From positions 1 to 64,000 of the forward strand of contig NZ_JNIV01000007.1 in the NCBI RefSeq assembly GCF_000701405.1: 64,000 nucleotides of DNA, in the 5' to 3' direction. Shown piece after piece: positions 57,438-64,000 of the stretch. The DNA is from Deinococcus marmoris DSM 12784. GTDB taxonomy: Bacteria; Deinococcota; Deinococci; Deinococcales; Deinococcaceae. Below the pieces are notes generated by a model, which worked only from the letters and a program-made list of their open reading frames with translations, did not search any database and was not told the DNA's origin. How positions within the stretch are numbered: position 1 is the stretch's first letter; every line of letters begins with the position of its first letter. Position numbers and translations under genes: made by a program.

Positions 57438-57851
57438 GGCTAGATTTGGCTGCACGTATTGCAAGACTGGTGGCAGATTTTGTTAGTCGTCTAATCGAAT
57501 GTGGCGAGACGGCACGTAATTCTCTGATGGATGATCTGCTCCTGTTTTCTGTCGGACGGATGGGAATGTCGCGGGAACTTCTGTCCATTCCTCACCCTGA
57601 CGCTGTGTGCTGAAGCTGCTGGAAGACCGCCAGCCGTCGGCTACCCTGCCCGCCACACTGCTGGAATGCACGTTGGGCGGCAGCCGCCGAGCGCTGCCCG
57701 TCATCACGACAGTCACTCTTACCTCAGCCTGACCCGCAGGCGGTGAGCCTGAATTCCTCGGGCCTGGGGGGAGTTGTATTCAGGGAAGCAGCACAGGCAT
57801 ATGGACCACGATTCGTTCTCTCCGGCCCTCTGAATACGAAGCTCAGGACTG
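57438..57851. other. Stretch without a supported gene upstream of glnK
   Basis: A 414-base gap between the glnK promoter and the end of the DUF4126 gene. Reading frames here are short, with no ribosome-binding sites, and their proteins are Arg/Ser-rich in a way expected of non-coding high-GC DNA. A small frame at 57406-57613 (MINVKRFIDIWLDLAARIAR...) overlaps the promoter and is not accepted. Nothing else was seen. Confidence 0.4.
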
Positions 57852-57886
57852 GGAAAAAGGTTGAGGAGAGGCCCGCTGACCTCTCT
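57852..57886 (-). terminator. Weak terminator after the DUF4126 gene
   Basis: On the minus strand GAGAGG-TCAGCGGG-CCTCTC is followed by CTCAACCTTTTTCC. It lies about 30 bases beyond the stop at 57918. Confidence 0.4.
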
Positions 57887-57917
57887 CCGTAGATTTGCCT
57901 GTTTTAATTGAACCCGG

Positions 57918-58478
57918 CTATAGCGCCCGGCGTCGGCCCCGTAGCCGCGTCCATAACCTGTATCCGACAAAGATCACGGCGGCCAGCAGGACCACAGCCA
58001 GAATAGGAATAAACACGGCCAGCAAGGAGAGCAGCAGGCTGGTGCCGTCCTCCAGGGTGCTGACCACCGGGTTGCCCAGACCGCCCGTGGTGGCGGTGGC
58101 CACCGGGCGAACCACCGTTCGGGTGGCATGCACCCCGCCCGCCACGATCACGCCCAGCGCCAGGCTCAGGGCCGGGGGCACGTCGGCCACGCCTGCCTGC
58201 GCGGCGAACAGGACCGCGCCAGCCGCCGTATTGACCAGCCCGCCCACCAGATGCAGCACGGTGTCCACGCCGGGGATCTTGTCTCCCACGAAATCCAGCA
58301 GGCCGATCACGCCCACGGCCAGCAGCACCCAGGGATTGCCCAGCAGGTTGAACGGCTCGTTCAGGGTCATCACGCCCATGCGCGACAGCAGGCCCACCAC
58401 CAGCAGCGGCACGTAGGCGTTCAGGCCCGCCGCACCCGACAGACCCAGCGAGGACAGCAGGCCGGAGAGGAGTTCCAT
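57918..58478 (-). CDS. DUF4126 membrane protein
   Basis: A 186-residue protein with about four to five hydrophobic helices (LSSLGLSGAAGLNAYVPLLV, NPWVLLAVGVIGLLDFVGDK, SLALGVIVAGGVHATRTVV, SLLAVFIPILAVVLLAAVIF) and a basic C-terminus (RLRGRRRAL). GLNAYVPLL and DFVGDKIPGVD are DUF4126 features. The function is unknown. It appears to be a single gene, divergent from DedA. Confidence 0.82.
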   Translation of the reverse strand: MELLSGLLSSLGLSGAAGLNAYVPLLVVGLLSRMGVMTLNEPFNLLGNPWVLLAVGVIGLLDFVGDKIPGVDTVLHLVGGLVNTAAGAVLFAAQAGVADVPPALSLALGVIVAGGVHATRTVVRPVATATTGGLGNPVVSTLEDGTSLLLSLLAVFIPILAVVLLAAVIFVGYRLWTRLRGRRRAL

Positions 58479-58729
58479 GCCGCATTGTGACCCGCAATGG
58501 CCGGAGGGGATACTGGAAAAGCTTTAGCATCCTGGTTAGTGCTGTTCGGAATGGGGCCTGAAGCGTGCGCCCAAACTTGCATTTACTCCCGTCAGGATGC
58601 CTGCGCCAGGGCAAGACGTTTGCGGGACGCACCAGACACGGCAGTTCACTTGCCATTTCAACTTTGCCGACTCGCACTCCCTTTCGGATGACCCGTCCCT
58701 CACCCGGATCGGATAGCCTGTTGCCTTAG

Positions 58730-59329
58730 ATGGAATCCCTGATCGAAGCAATCCTCTCCGCCTCTTACCTGGGGATTTTCCTGATTGTCTTTGCGGAAAC
58801 CGGGCTGCTGGTGGGGTTTTTCCTGCCCGGCGACAGCCTGCTCATCGCGGCTGGCCTGCTGGCGGCGGGGGGCAAATTGAATCTGGGCGGCATCATGGCG
58901 GCGGTGGTGGTGGGCGCGATTCTGGGCAACACCGCTGGTTATTTCATCGGCCAGCGTTTCGGTCCCGCCGTGTTCAGCAATCAGAACTCGCGGTTTTTTA
59001 AGCCCGAGTACGTCGTGGAGGCCCAGAAATTCTTCGTCAAATATGGGGCGCTGGCCGTGATCCTGGCCCGCTTCGTGCCCATCGTGCGGACGCTGGTGCC
59101 GACGCTGGCGGGCGTGAGCCGCATGCCTTTTATGCTGTACACCCTCTACAACATCATCGGCGCGCTGCTGTGGGGCGTGGGCCTGACCGCCCTGTCTTAC
59201 TACCTGGGCCAGTTGATCCCCGATCTGGACAAGTACATTCTGCTGATCGTGGCCGTGGTGCTGGTGGTCAGCGTCATTCCTATCGTGCTGAAGTTCATGC
59301 AGGCACGCAAGGGTGCGGTCAAGCAGTAA
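58730..59329 (+). CDS. DedA-family membrane protein
   Basis: A 199-residue protein with the DedA/SNARE-associated pattern: ETGLLVGFFLPGDSLLIAAG, GAILGNTAGYFIGQRFG, ARFVPIVRTLVPTLAGVSRM (conserved RFxPxxRT) and WGVGLTALSYYLGQLI. Members are thought to scramble or flip lipids and support membrane homeostasis. Length (about 200) is typical. A terminator follows. Confidence 0.92.
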   Translation: MESLIEAILSASYLGIFLIVFAETGLLVGFFLPGDSLLIAAGLLAAGGKLNLGGIMAAVVVGAILGNTAGYFIGQRFGPAVFSNQNSRFFKPEYVVEAQKFFVKYGALAVILARFVPIVRTLVPTLAGVSRMPFMLYTLYNIIGALLWGVGLTALSYYLGQLIPDLDKYILLIVAVVLVVSVIPIVLKFMQARKGAVKQ

Positions 59330-59347
59330 AAGTAAGAGCAAGATTCT

Positions 59348-59370
59348 GGGAGGCCCGGCCTCTTTTTTTC
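59348..59370 (+). terminator. Terminator after the DedA gene
   Basis: GAGGC-CCG-GCCTC is followed by a run of seven T, about 20 bases after the stop codon. Confidence 0.85.
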
Positions 59371-59480
59371 TTGTCTGAGGCGTGAGTTTCGGGTAACGGA
59401 AAAATCACCTTGCCTCACCCCCACCCAATCTCCAGCCTTTCACTACGGTCTTGCCTTCCCCGCCCCACTAGCCTCTGCCC

Positions 59481-60242
59481 ATGCCTGCCCGCAAGCCCTC
59501 GTCTGCCAAACCCCCGCCCAAGAAAAAGCCGCCCAAAAAGCTGACACTCAGCGAACAGCAACCGCCCCCCGAATACCTGCCCGAAATCGCACGCCGCCTC
59601 TCCGAGGAATACCTGCCCGATCCGCCCCAGCCCAGGCGCTCTGCCGAGCCTCTGGACGGGCTGATCCAGACCATCCTCTCGCAGCAGAACACGGCCCCCA
59701 TCACCCGGCGGCAATTTCAGGGCCTCAAGACCGCCTACCCGCACTGGGAGGGGGCGCTGGCCGATGGTCCAGACGGCATTGAAGCGGTGCTGAAAGCGGC
59801 GGGCGGCGGCCTCTCGCGGGTCAAGGCCGGGTACATCTACTCGCTGCTGGCGGAACTGGACGAGACGCGGCCCAGCCTTTCGCTCAGGGAAACGCGTGAT
59901 CTGGACGATACGGCGGCCCGTGAACTGCTGGAAAGCCTGCCCGGCGTGGGCATGAAAACGGCCAGTTGCGTGCTGCTGTTTGATCTGGCGCGGCCCGCCA
60001 TGCCGGTAGACACGCACATTCACCGCATCGCGCGGCGGCTGGAGCTGGTGCCGGAAGCCTGGAACGCGGTCAAGGTGGAACGCTGGTTTGATGAGGTGCT
60101 GCCGCGCGAGTGGGCGGCCCGCTACACCTTCCACGTCTCGGCCATTCGCCACGGACGCCAGACCTGCCGCGCCCGCAACCCGGCGTGCGGCGTGTGCGTG
60201 CTGCGTGACCTGTGCCCGTCGGCGGCTATCCTGGGCCGATGA
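59481..60242 (+). CDS. nth: Endonuclease III (HhH-GPD DNA glycosylase with Fe-S cluster)
   Basis: A 253-residue protein. After a basic Pro/Lys-rich extension (about 1-30) comes the HhH-GPD fold: ILSQQNT, the hairpin LPGVGMKTASCVL with catalytic Lys 159, and VDTHIHRIARRL with Asp 177, the K...D spacing of E. coli Nth. The Fe-S loop is C-x6-C-x2-C-x5-C (TCRARNPACGVCVLRDLC). It removes oxidised pyrimidines and nicks the strand. A TAGCCT box ends 6 bases before the ATG (leaderless). It overlaps the next gene by 4 bases. Confidence 0.9.
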   Translation: MPARKPSSAKPPPKKKPPKKLTLSEQQPPPEYLPEIARRLSEEYLPDPPQPRRSAEPLDGLIQTILSQQNTAPITRRQFQGLKTAYPHWEGALADGPDGIEAVLKAAGGGLSRVKAGYIYSLLAELDETRPSLSLRETRDLDDTAARELLESLPGVGMKTASCVLLFDLARPAMPVDTHIHRIARRLELVPEAWNAVKVERWFDEVLPREWAARYTFHVSAIRHGRQTCRARNPACGVCVLRDLCPSAAILGR

Positions 60243-61285
60243 CTGTTCCCGAATTGACCCATGAATTAGAGGTGGCTTCCAGACTGGCACGCGAGGCCGG
60301 AGCGCTGCTGCTGCACCACCGCGCCGTGGGCTTCAGCGTGGAACACAAGACCAGTCTGGAAGACCCCGTGACGGCGGCAGACCGCGAGGCATCCGCGCTG
60401 ATCGTGTCCGGTTTGAGTGAGGCATTCCCCAAAGACGGCCTGCTGAGCGAGGAAGAAACCGACAGCGCCGCCCGCCTGTCGTGTGAGCGGGTCTGGATCA
60501 TTGACCCGATTGACGGCACCAGCGAATTTATCAAGGGCACGGCGGATTACTGCGTCAGCATTGGCCTTGCGATTGGCAATGACGCCGTGCTGGGCGTGGT
60601 CTATGCGCCGTCTACAGATGAACTGTTCGCGGGCATCGTGGGTCAGGGTGTCTGGAAGGACGGGCAGCAGGTTCAGCGTGCGCCGCGTTCCGACAACTGG
60701 CGCATCGCCGTCTCGGACACCGAATTTGGGCGCGAATTGAACCGCCACGATCTGCCAGGGATGCTCCCCAGCGGCAGCATCGCGCTGAAGCTGGCCCGCC
60801 TGAGTGCGGATGAGGCCGACGTTACTTTCACCATGTCGCCGCGCAGCGAGTGGGACATCGCTGCCGGGGACGCGCTGTTGCAGGCGGCAGGCGGAAAGCT
60901 GCGCCGCCGTGATGGGGGAGAGGTCCGGTACAACCAACCGCAGCCGCATCTGGAGCAGGGATTGATCGCTGGCCTGCCGGACGCGGTGAACTGGCTGGGG
61001 GGCGAACTCTCGCGCCACCGTCTGCCCACCGCGCATCTGGGCATGAAAGCGTCGGCTCCCGCCTGGAAGTACCTGAAAAAAAGCGATCAGGAGGTGCTGA
61101 GCGGTCATTCCGGTGTCAACATCCGGCACGCGGGCAACGAAGTTCTGGCGTTGCTGGTGGTCGACCCTGAAACGCGCAGTGTGGAACGCGCTGAGGGCGA
61201 CGCCTTTCACCTGGAACGCCTGACGCGGGATGTGGTGCGGGCGATGGGGCCACTGTCCACTGTGGACGCTAAACTCAGCCCATGA
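60239..61285 (+). CDS. Inositol-monophosphatase-family phosphatase with extra C-terminal domain
   Basis: A 348-residue protein from ATG 60239 (ATGA overlap with nth). The IMPase motifs are complete: LLSEEETD, WIIDPIDGTSEFIKG and SEWDIAAGDALLQAAGG, which hold the Mg-binding Glu and Asp residues. CysQ (3'-phosphoadenosine phosphatase) or an inositol/sugar phosphatase are the likely options. The fold ends near residue 260; the final about 85 residues (AHLGMKASAPAWKYLKKSDQ, then EVLSGHSGVNIRHAGNEVLA) are a separate region that I do not recognise. It overlaps the acetyltransferase gene by 4 bases. Confidence 0.88.
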   Translation: MTVPELTHELEVASRLAREAGALLLHHRAVGFSVEHKTSLEDPVTAADREASALIVSGLSEAFPKDGLLSEEETDSAARLSCERVWIIDPIDGTSEFIKGTADYCVSIGLAIGNDAVLGVVYAPSTDELFAGIVGQGVWKDGQQVQRAPRSDNWRIAVSDTEFGRELNRHDLPGMLPSGSIALKLARLSADEADVTFTMSPRSEWDIAAGDALLQAAGGKLRRRDGGEVRYNQPQPHLEQGLIAGLPDAVNWLGGELSRHRLPTAHLGMKASAPAWKYLKKSDQEVLSGHSGVNIRHAGNEVLALLVVDPETRSVERAEGDAFHLERLTRDVVRAMGPLSTVDAKLSP

Positions 61286-61896
61286 TCAATTCCCCCGCCA
61301 CCCCAGACCTCCCGGCAGCGGGTGGGGGGTGGGGGCGCGTGAGTCTCAAACCGATGCTGGAGCTGAGCGGCGGCGAATGGCACATCCTGCACGGCTTTTT
61401 CAAGGACCGTGAGCTGGCCGACTGGAACGACGCCAAGCCGATCCGTCTGCCCGAATGGCTGTTCCGCAAGGTCATGCAGGACGAGGAACGCGGCGGCGAG
61501 CGCGTGGGCTTCGGCATTCTGGATGAACGCGGCGCGCTGATCGGCAGCGCCGAACTGTACGATCTGCGGCCCTCGCCGCCGTTGACGCCCACCACTGGCA
61601 CGCTGGGCGTGATGATCGGCTTTCCCGCGCTGTGGGGTCAGGGCTACGGGCGCGAGGCGGTGCTGGCGCTGCTGGACTGGTCCTTCTCGAGCCGTCAGGT
61701 GCCGCTGAAGCGGGTGCGGCTGACCACTTTCGCCCACAACCGCCGCGCCCAGCGGGCTTTTCTCGCCTGTGGCTTCCGCGAGGTGGGCCGCACACCGCAG
61801 GCGGGCCGCACCGACGTGCATATGGAAATTACCCGTGAAGAATGGCAGACCCAGCATCCGTCAGCCCAACATTCATCAGAGGGTGCGCCACAATAG
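61282..61896 (+). CDS. GNAT acetyltransferase
   Basis: A 204-residue protein starting in an ATGA overlap. It has LKPMLELSGGEWHILHGF, LGVMIGFPALWGQGYGREAV (acetyl-CoA loop Q-G-x-G-x-E) and LTTFAHNRRAQRAFLACGFR. This is the RimJ/RimL-type GNAT core. The start may lie farther downstream, as the first 15 residues are Pro/Gly-rich. The C-terminal 20 residues are low-complexity. The substrate is unknown. Confidence 0.85.
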   Translation: MINSPATPDLPAAGGGWGRVSLKPMLELSGGEWHILHGFFKDRELADWNDAKPIRLPEWLFRKVMQDEERGGERVGFGILDERGALIGSAELYDLRPSPPLTPTTGTLGVMIGFPALWGQGYGREAVLALLDWSFSSRQVPLKRVRLTTFAHNRRAQRAFLACGFREVGRTPQAGRTDVHMEITREEWQTQHPSAQHSSEGAPQ

Positions 61897-61901
61897 AACC
61901 C

Positions 61902-62814
61902 ATGCGCGTCCTGTTGCCCGATCTGCCCGAATTCCACGCCCTCTCCGGCCACGATGAACACGGCGTTCCTGGCGTGGAATTCGCCTTTTATTCGCAGGAC
62001 CACGTTCCGCCGGAAGAGGCCGAGGGCGTGGTGCTGTGGTTGGCGCGCGGCGAGACCCGCGAGAAGTTGCTGAAGACGCCGGGCCTGAAATGGGTGCTGA
62101 CCCTGACCGCTGGGATTGATCATGTTCAGCCGCATCTGCCGCCCGGCGTGGCCCTTTACAACGCCAACCGCCTGCATGACCGCGCCGTGGCCGTGCATGT
62201 TGCGGCGCTGATGCTCTCGGCCATGCGCGGCCTGCACCACTTCCGCGACGCCCAGCACGAGTTCGGCCAGAAACCCGAACGACTCCGGCCTGCACACGCT
62301 GGACGGGCAGAACGTGGTGATCTGGGGCTACGGCCACATCGGTCACCTGCTGGAAGGGCTGCTGACGCCGTTTGGGGCAGAGGTCAGCGGTATTCGCAGT
62401 TCCACCCCGGACCTCCAGCGCGACGGGCTGCTGTCCCGCGCCGACTGGGTGGTGTTGCTGCTGCCCAGCACGCCCGATACACGCGGCATCGTGAACGCCG
62501 AACTGCTGGGCAGGCTCAAGCCGGGGGCGTGGCTGGCCAACGCCGGGCGCGGCAACCTGATCGTCACGGATGACCTGCTGGCCGCGCTGGATTCCGGCCA
62601 TCTGGGCGGCGCGGCGCTGGACGTGACCGATCCCGAACCGTTGCCGGAAGGGCACCCGCTGTGGGCGCAGAAAAACGTGATCATCACGCCGCACATCGCC
62701 AGCACCACCACCGATCTGGTGGCGCGTGGGGCCAGCCTCACCCGCGATTTTCTGCTGACCATGCAGCAGGGCCAGGAACCCGAAGGCCGCGTGCTGGACG
62801 GGCAGAAGTACTGA
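61902..62814 (+). pseudogene. D-isomer 2-hydroxyacid dehydrogenase, frameshifted
   Basis: The N-terminal part (61902 to about 62275) encodes RVLLPDLPEFHALSGHDEHG and ALMLSAMRGLHHFRDAQHE. The frame then needs a shift by one base (about 62265-62290), after which it continues NDSGLHTLDGQNVVIWGYGH, with the NAD loop GYGHIG and the catalytic Arg (NAGRG), Glu (TDPEPLPEG) and His (ITPHIAS) intact to the stop at 62812-62814. Joined, it would be about 303 residues, a normal length. Because the catalytic residues are kept, a recent mutation or a sequencing error is more likely than long decay. A CACAAT box ends 7 bases before the ATG. Confidence 0.8.
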
Positions 62815-62823
62815 ACTGGGCAT

Positions 62824-62858
62824 AAAAAATCCCCTCATCCAGAAGGACAGAGGGGAAA
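62824..62858 (-). terminator. Terminator for the site-2 protease gene
   Basis: On the minus strand CCCCTC-TGTCCTTCTGGAT-GAGGGG is followed by ATTTTTT. It lies beyond the inverted-repeat element that follows the protease gene. Confidence 0.65.
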
Positions 62859-62884
62859 GCTGGGTGTGGGGCAGGGTGGCCGTC

Positions 62885-63011
62885 TAGAGCAGGTTTCCGA
62901 ATTACGTCGCCGGAAAAAGAGACTTCCGGCGACTCCATTCTCCATCCTGCTCAGCAAAAGTCTCTCGCTCCGCTCGGTCATAAAAAGACCATTTTTATGA
63001 CAACTGCTCTA
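62885..63011. repeat. Short element with terminal inverted repeats (MITE/SNR-like), type B
   Basis: The ends are TAGAGCAG (62885-62892) and CTGCTCTA (63004-63011), a perfect 8-base inverted repeat. Inside are two perfect 10-base hairpins: GTCGCCGGAA/TTCCGGCGAC (62906-62933) and GTCATAAAAA/TTTTTATGAC (62977-63001). It has no coding capacity. Its right end provides the TAG stop codon of the minus-strand protease gene. Confidence 0.65.
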
Positions 63012-63620
63012 AATGCCCACCACCGTCAGCACCCAGTTCTGCACGGTGCGGATGAACTGGCCCAGCGGCTCGCGGGCCAGGAAGATGAAGCCGAAGACGA
63101 GAATAAAGCTGTATGGCAGGGCCTCGAACTGCGACAGGCTGCGCCCCAGCGACGGCACCAGCGCGCCCAGAATTCGGCTGCCGTCCAGCAGCGGAATGGG
63201 AATCAGGTTGAAGACTGCCAGCACCACGTTGATGCCCAGCACGGTCAGCAGGATGGTCAGGCTGATCTGGGTGGTGGGCAGCACCTTGAGCAGCACGGCA
63301 CATACGAAGGCGATCACGAGGTTGCTGATCGGCCCGGCGGCGGCCACCCACAGCGTTCCCCAGCGGCCCAGGTTGTTGGGATTGATCGGCACCGGTTTGG
63401 CGAATCCGAAGCCTGCCACCAGCAGCAGCAGCGTGCCAATCGGGTCCAGGTGGGCCAGCGGATTGAGGGTCACGCGCCCGTAACGGCGCGGCGTGGGATC
63501 GCCCAGCCGGTCTGCCGTGTAGGCGTGCGCGAATTCGTGAACGGCGAGAGACAGCACCAGTGCCAGCGCGATGATGATGAACGCGGTGGGGTTGGAGGTC
63601 AGCAGACTGAGAAGGCCCAT
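63009..63620 (-). CDS. Site-2 protease family (M50) membrane protease
   Basis: A 203-residue protein. A first helix [20 protein letters not shown] contains the zinc motif H28-E29-x2-H32; a second family motif is [16 protein letters not shown], and the third, with the Asp ligand, is [15 protein letters not shown]. This is the minimal S2P core with about six helices and no PDZ domain. Relatives cut membrane-bound regulators. The reading frame ends with a TAG that lies in a repeat element, so the natural C-terminus may have been altered slightly. Confidence 0.9.
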   Translation of the reverse strand: MGLLSLLTSNPTAFIIIALALVLSLAVHEFAHAYTADRLGDPTPRRYGRVTLNPLAHLDPIGTLLLLVAGFGFAKPVPINPNNLGRWGTLWVAAAGPISNLVIAFVCAVLLKVLPTTQISLTILLTVLGINVVLAVFNLIPIPLLDGSRILGALVPSLGRSLSQFEALPYSFILVFGFIFLAREPLGQFIRTVQNWVLTVVGI

Positions 63621-63642
63621 ATGTGGGGTATTCTACGTGGCC

Positions 63643-64000
63643 TTATTCAGAGCGTTCGGCCCCCAGATACTTTTGAAGGGCAAGCTGCTCCTCCTCCCGG
63701 CTGTTGATTTTCCCCTCCTGCCTGAGCTGCGCCAGATGATTCAGTGCCTCCCCCACCGCGCGGCCCGGCGGCACACCCAGCGCCAGCACGTCGCGCCCGG
63801 TCAGCGGTACCGGGGCGTCCGGGCGCAGCAGGCCGCGCAGCAGGCGTTCTGGTGTCCCGTCTGGAAAATAAGTGCCAGAGAGGGCGCGGGCCAGCAGCGC
63901 GGCGGGGCGGTCCCCCAGGCCCAGGCGTTCAGTCAGCCGCTCCGGGTCCGGCGAGGCGTGCAGTGCGGCGGCGGCGTAGAGCTGCGGCGAGACGGGTTGT
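63643..64000 (-). CDS. cca: CCA-adding tRNA nucleotidyltransferase, C-terminal part
   Basis: About 118 residues are visible; the gene continues beyond the window's end. The helical tail has [20 protein letters not shown], then [20 protein letters not shown] and [13 protein letters not shown], which match the C-terminal body of class II CCA-adding enzymes and poly(A) polymerases; the catalytic head lies outside. It would repair or add the tRNA 3' CCA end. Stop TAA at 63643-63645. Confidence 0.75.
   Translation of the reverse strand, partial: QPVSPQLYAAAALHASPDPERLTERLGLGDRPAALLARALSGTYFPDGTPERLLRGLLRPDAPVPLTGRDVLALGVPPGRAVGEALNHLAQLRQEGKINSREEEQLALQKYLGAERSE

Noticed and set aside
57406..57613. 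Small plus-strand frame beginning MINVKRFIDIWLDL
   Set aside because: Overlaps the glnK promoter, lacks a good ribosome-binding site and promoter, and has no recognisable family.

Overview
The window is chromosomal DNA from a high-GC bacterium, almost certainly Deinococcus or a close relative. The evidence is a nine-gene bacterial V/A-type ATPase operon in Thermus/Deinococcus order, a glutaminyl-tRNA synthetase with a C-terminal YqeY-like tail, several DinB-fold proteins, and many genes whose start codon lies 5-8 bases after a TANNNT -10 box (leaderless initiation). Most of the window is ordinary chromosome with short intergenic gaps. The accessory part is the left end plus two small inverted-repeat elements.

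Layout. 1-4300: a transposase tail, a stray C-terminal fragment of transketolase, and a single-chain restriction-modification gene whose frame is broken at an 11-G run, followed by repeat-rich spacer. 4319-13723: PaaZ, a VOC protein, a large DUF937/Ig-like membrane protein, an EamA transporter, an acidic RGG-repeat protein, a DinB protein and a methyltransferase. 13884-18880 (minus): an ECF sigma factor with a propeller-type anti-sigma, then DUF421, MscS and DUF2254 membrane proteins. 18989-26578: glnS, a CaiB-type CoA-transferase, an M16 active/inactive peptidase pair and an M23 peptidase. 26553-29438 (minus): a tightly coupled operon of GGDEF-RHH protein, nucleoside deaminase, Nudix hydrolase, histidine phosphatase and acetyltransferase. 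29688-33633: groES-groL and a membrane GGDEF protein. 33704-42330: HD hydrolase, ROK kinase, thioesterase, FtsB-like protein, pyrimidine phosphorylase, a MazEF pair, a WYL regulator and a cluster of DinB, DUF3224 and DUF1905 genes. 42398-46385: ftsH preceded by an FtsH-like protein that has only the membrane and periplasmic part, then a TPR protein. 46575-55242 (minus): the ATPase operon G-I-K-E-C-F-A-B-D. 55609-57338 (minus): PII and the ammonium transporter. 57918-64000: DUF4126, DedA, endonuclease III, an IMPase-family phosphatase with an extra C-terminal domain, an acetyltransferase, a frameshifted hydroxyacid dehydrogenase, a site-2 protease and the end of a CCA-adding enzyme.

The best candidates for undescribed biology are: (1) the GGDEF protein with a C-terminal ribbon-helix-helix DNA-binding segment, heading a nucleotide-housecleaning operon, with a 16-bp perfect palindrome inside its own promoter; (2) the protease-less FtsH N-domain paralogue directly upstream of ftsH; (3) the restriction-modification gene with a G11 tract and an AT-rich specificity region, which looks phase-variable; (4) two different short elements with terminal inverted repeats, one of which supplies a gene's stop codon. 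All functional statements are from reading the sequence by eye; no database search was run.
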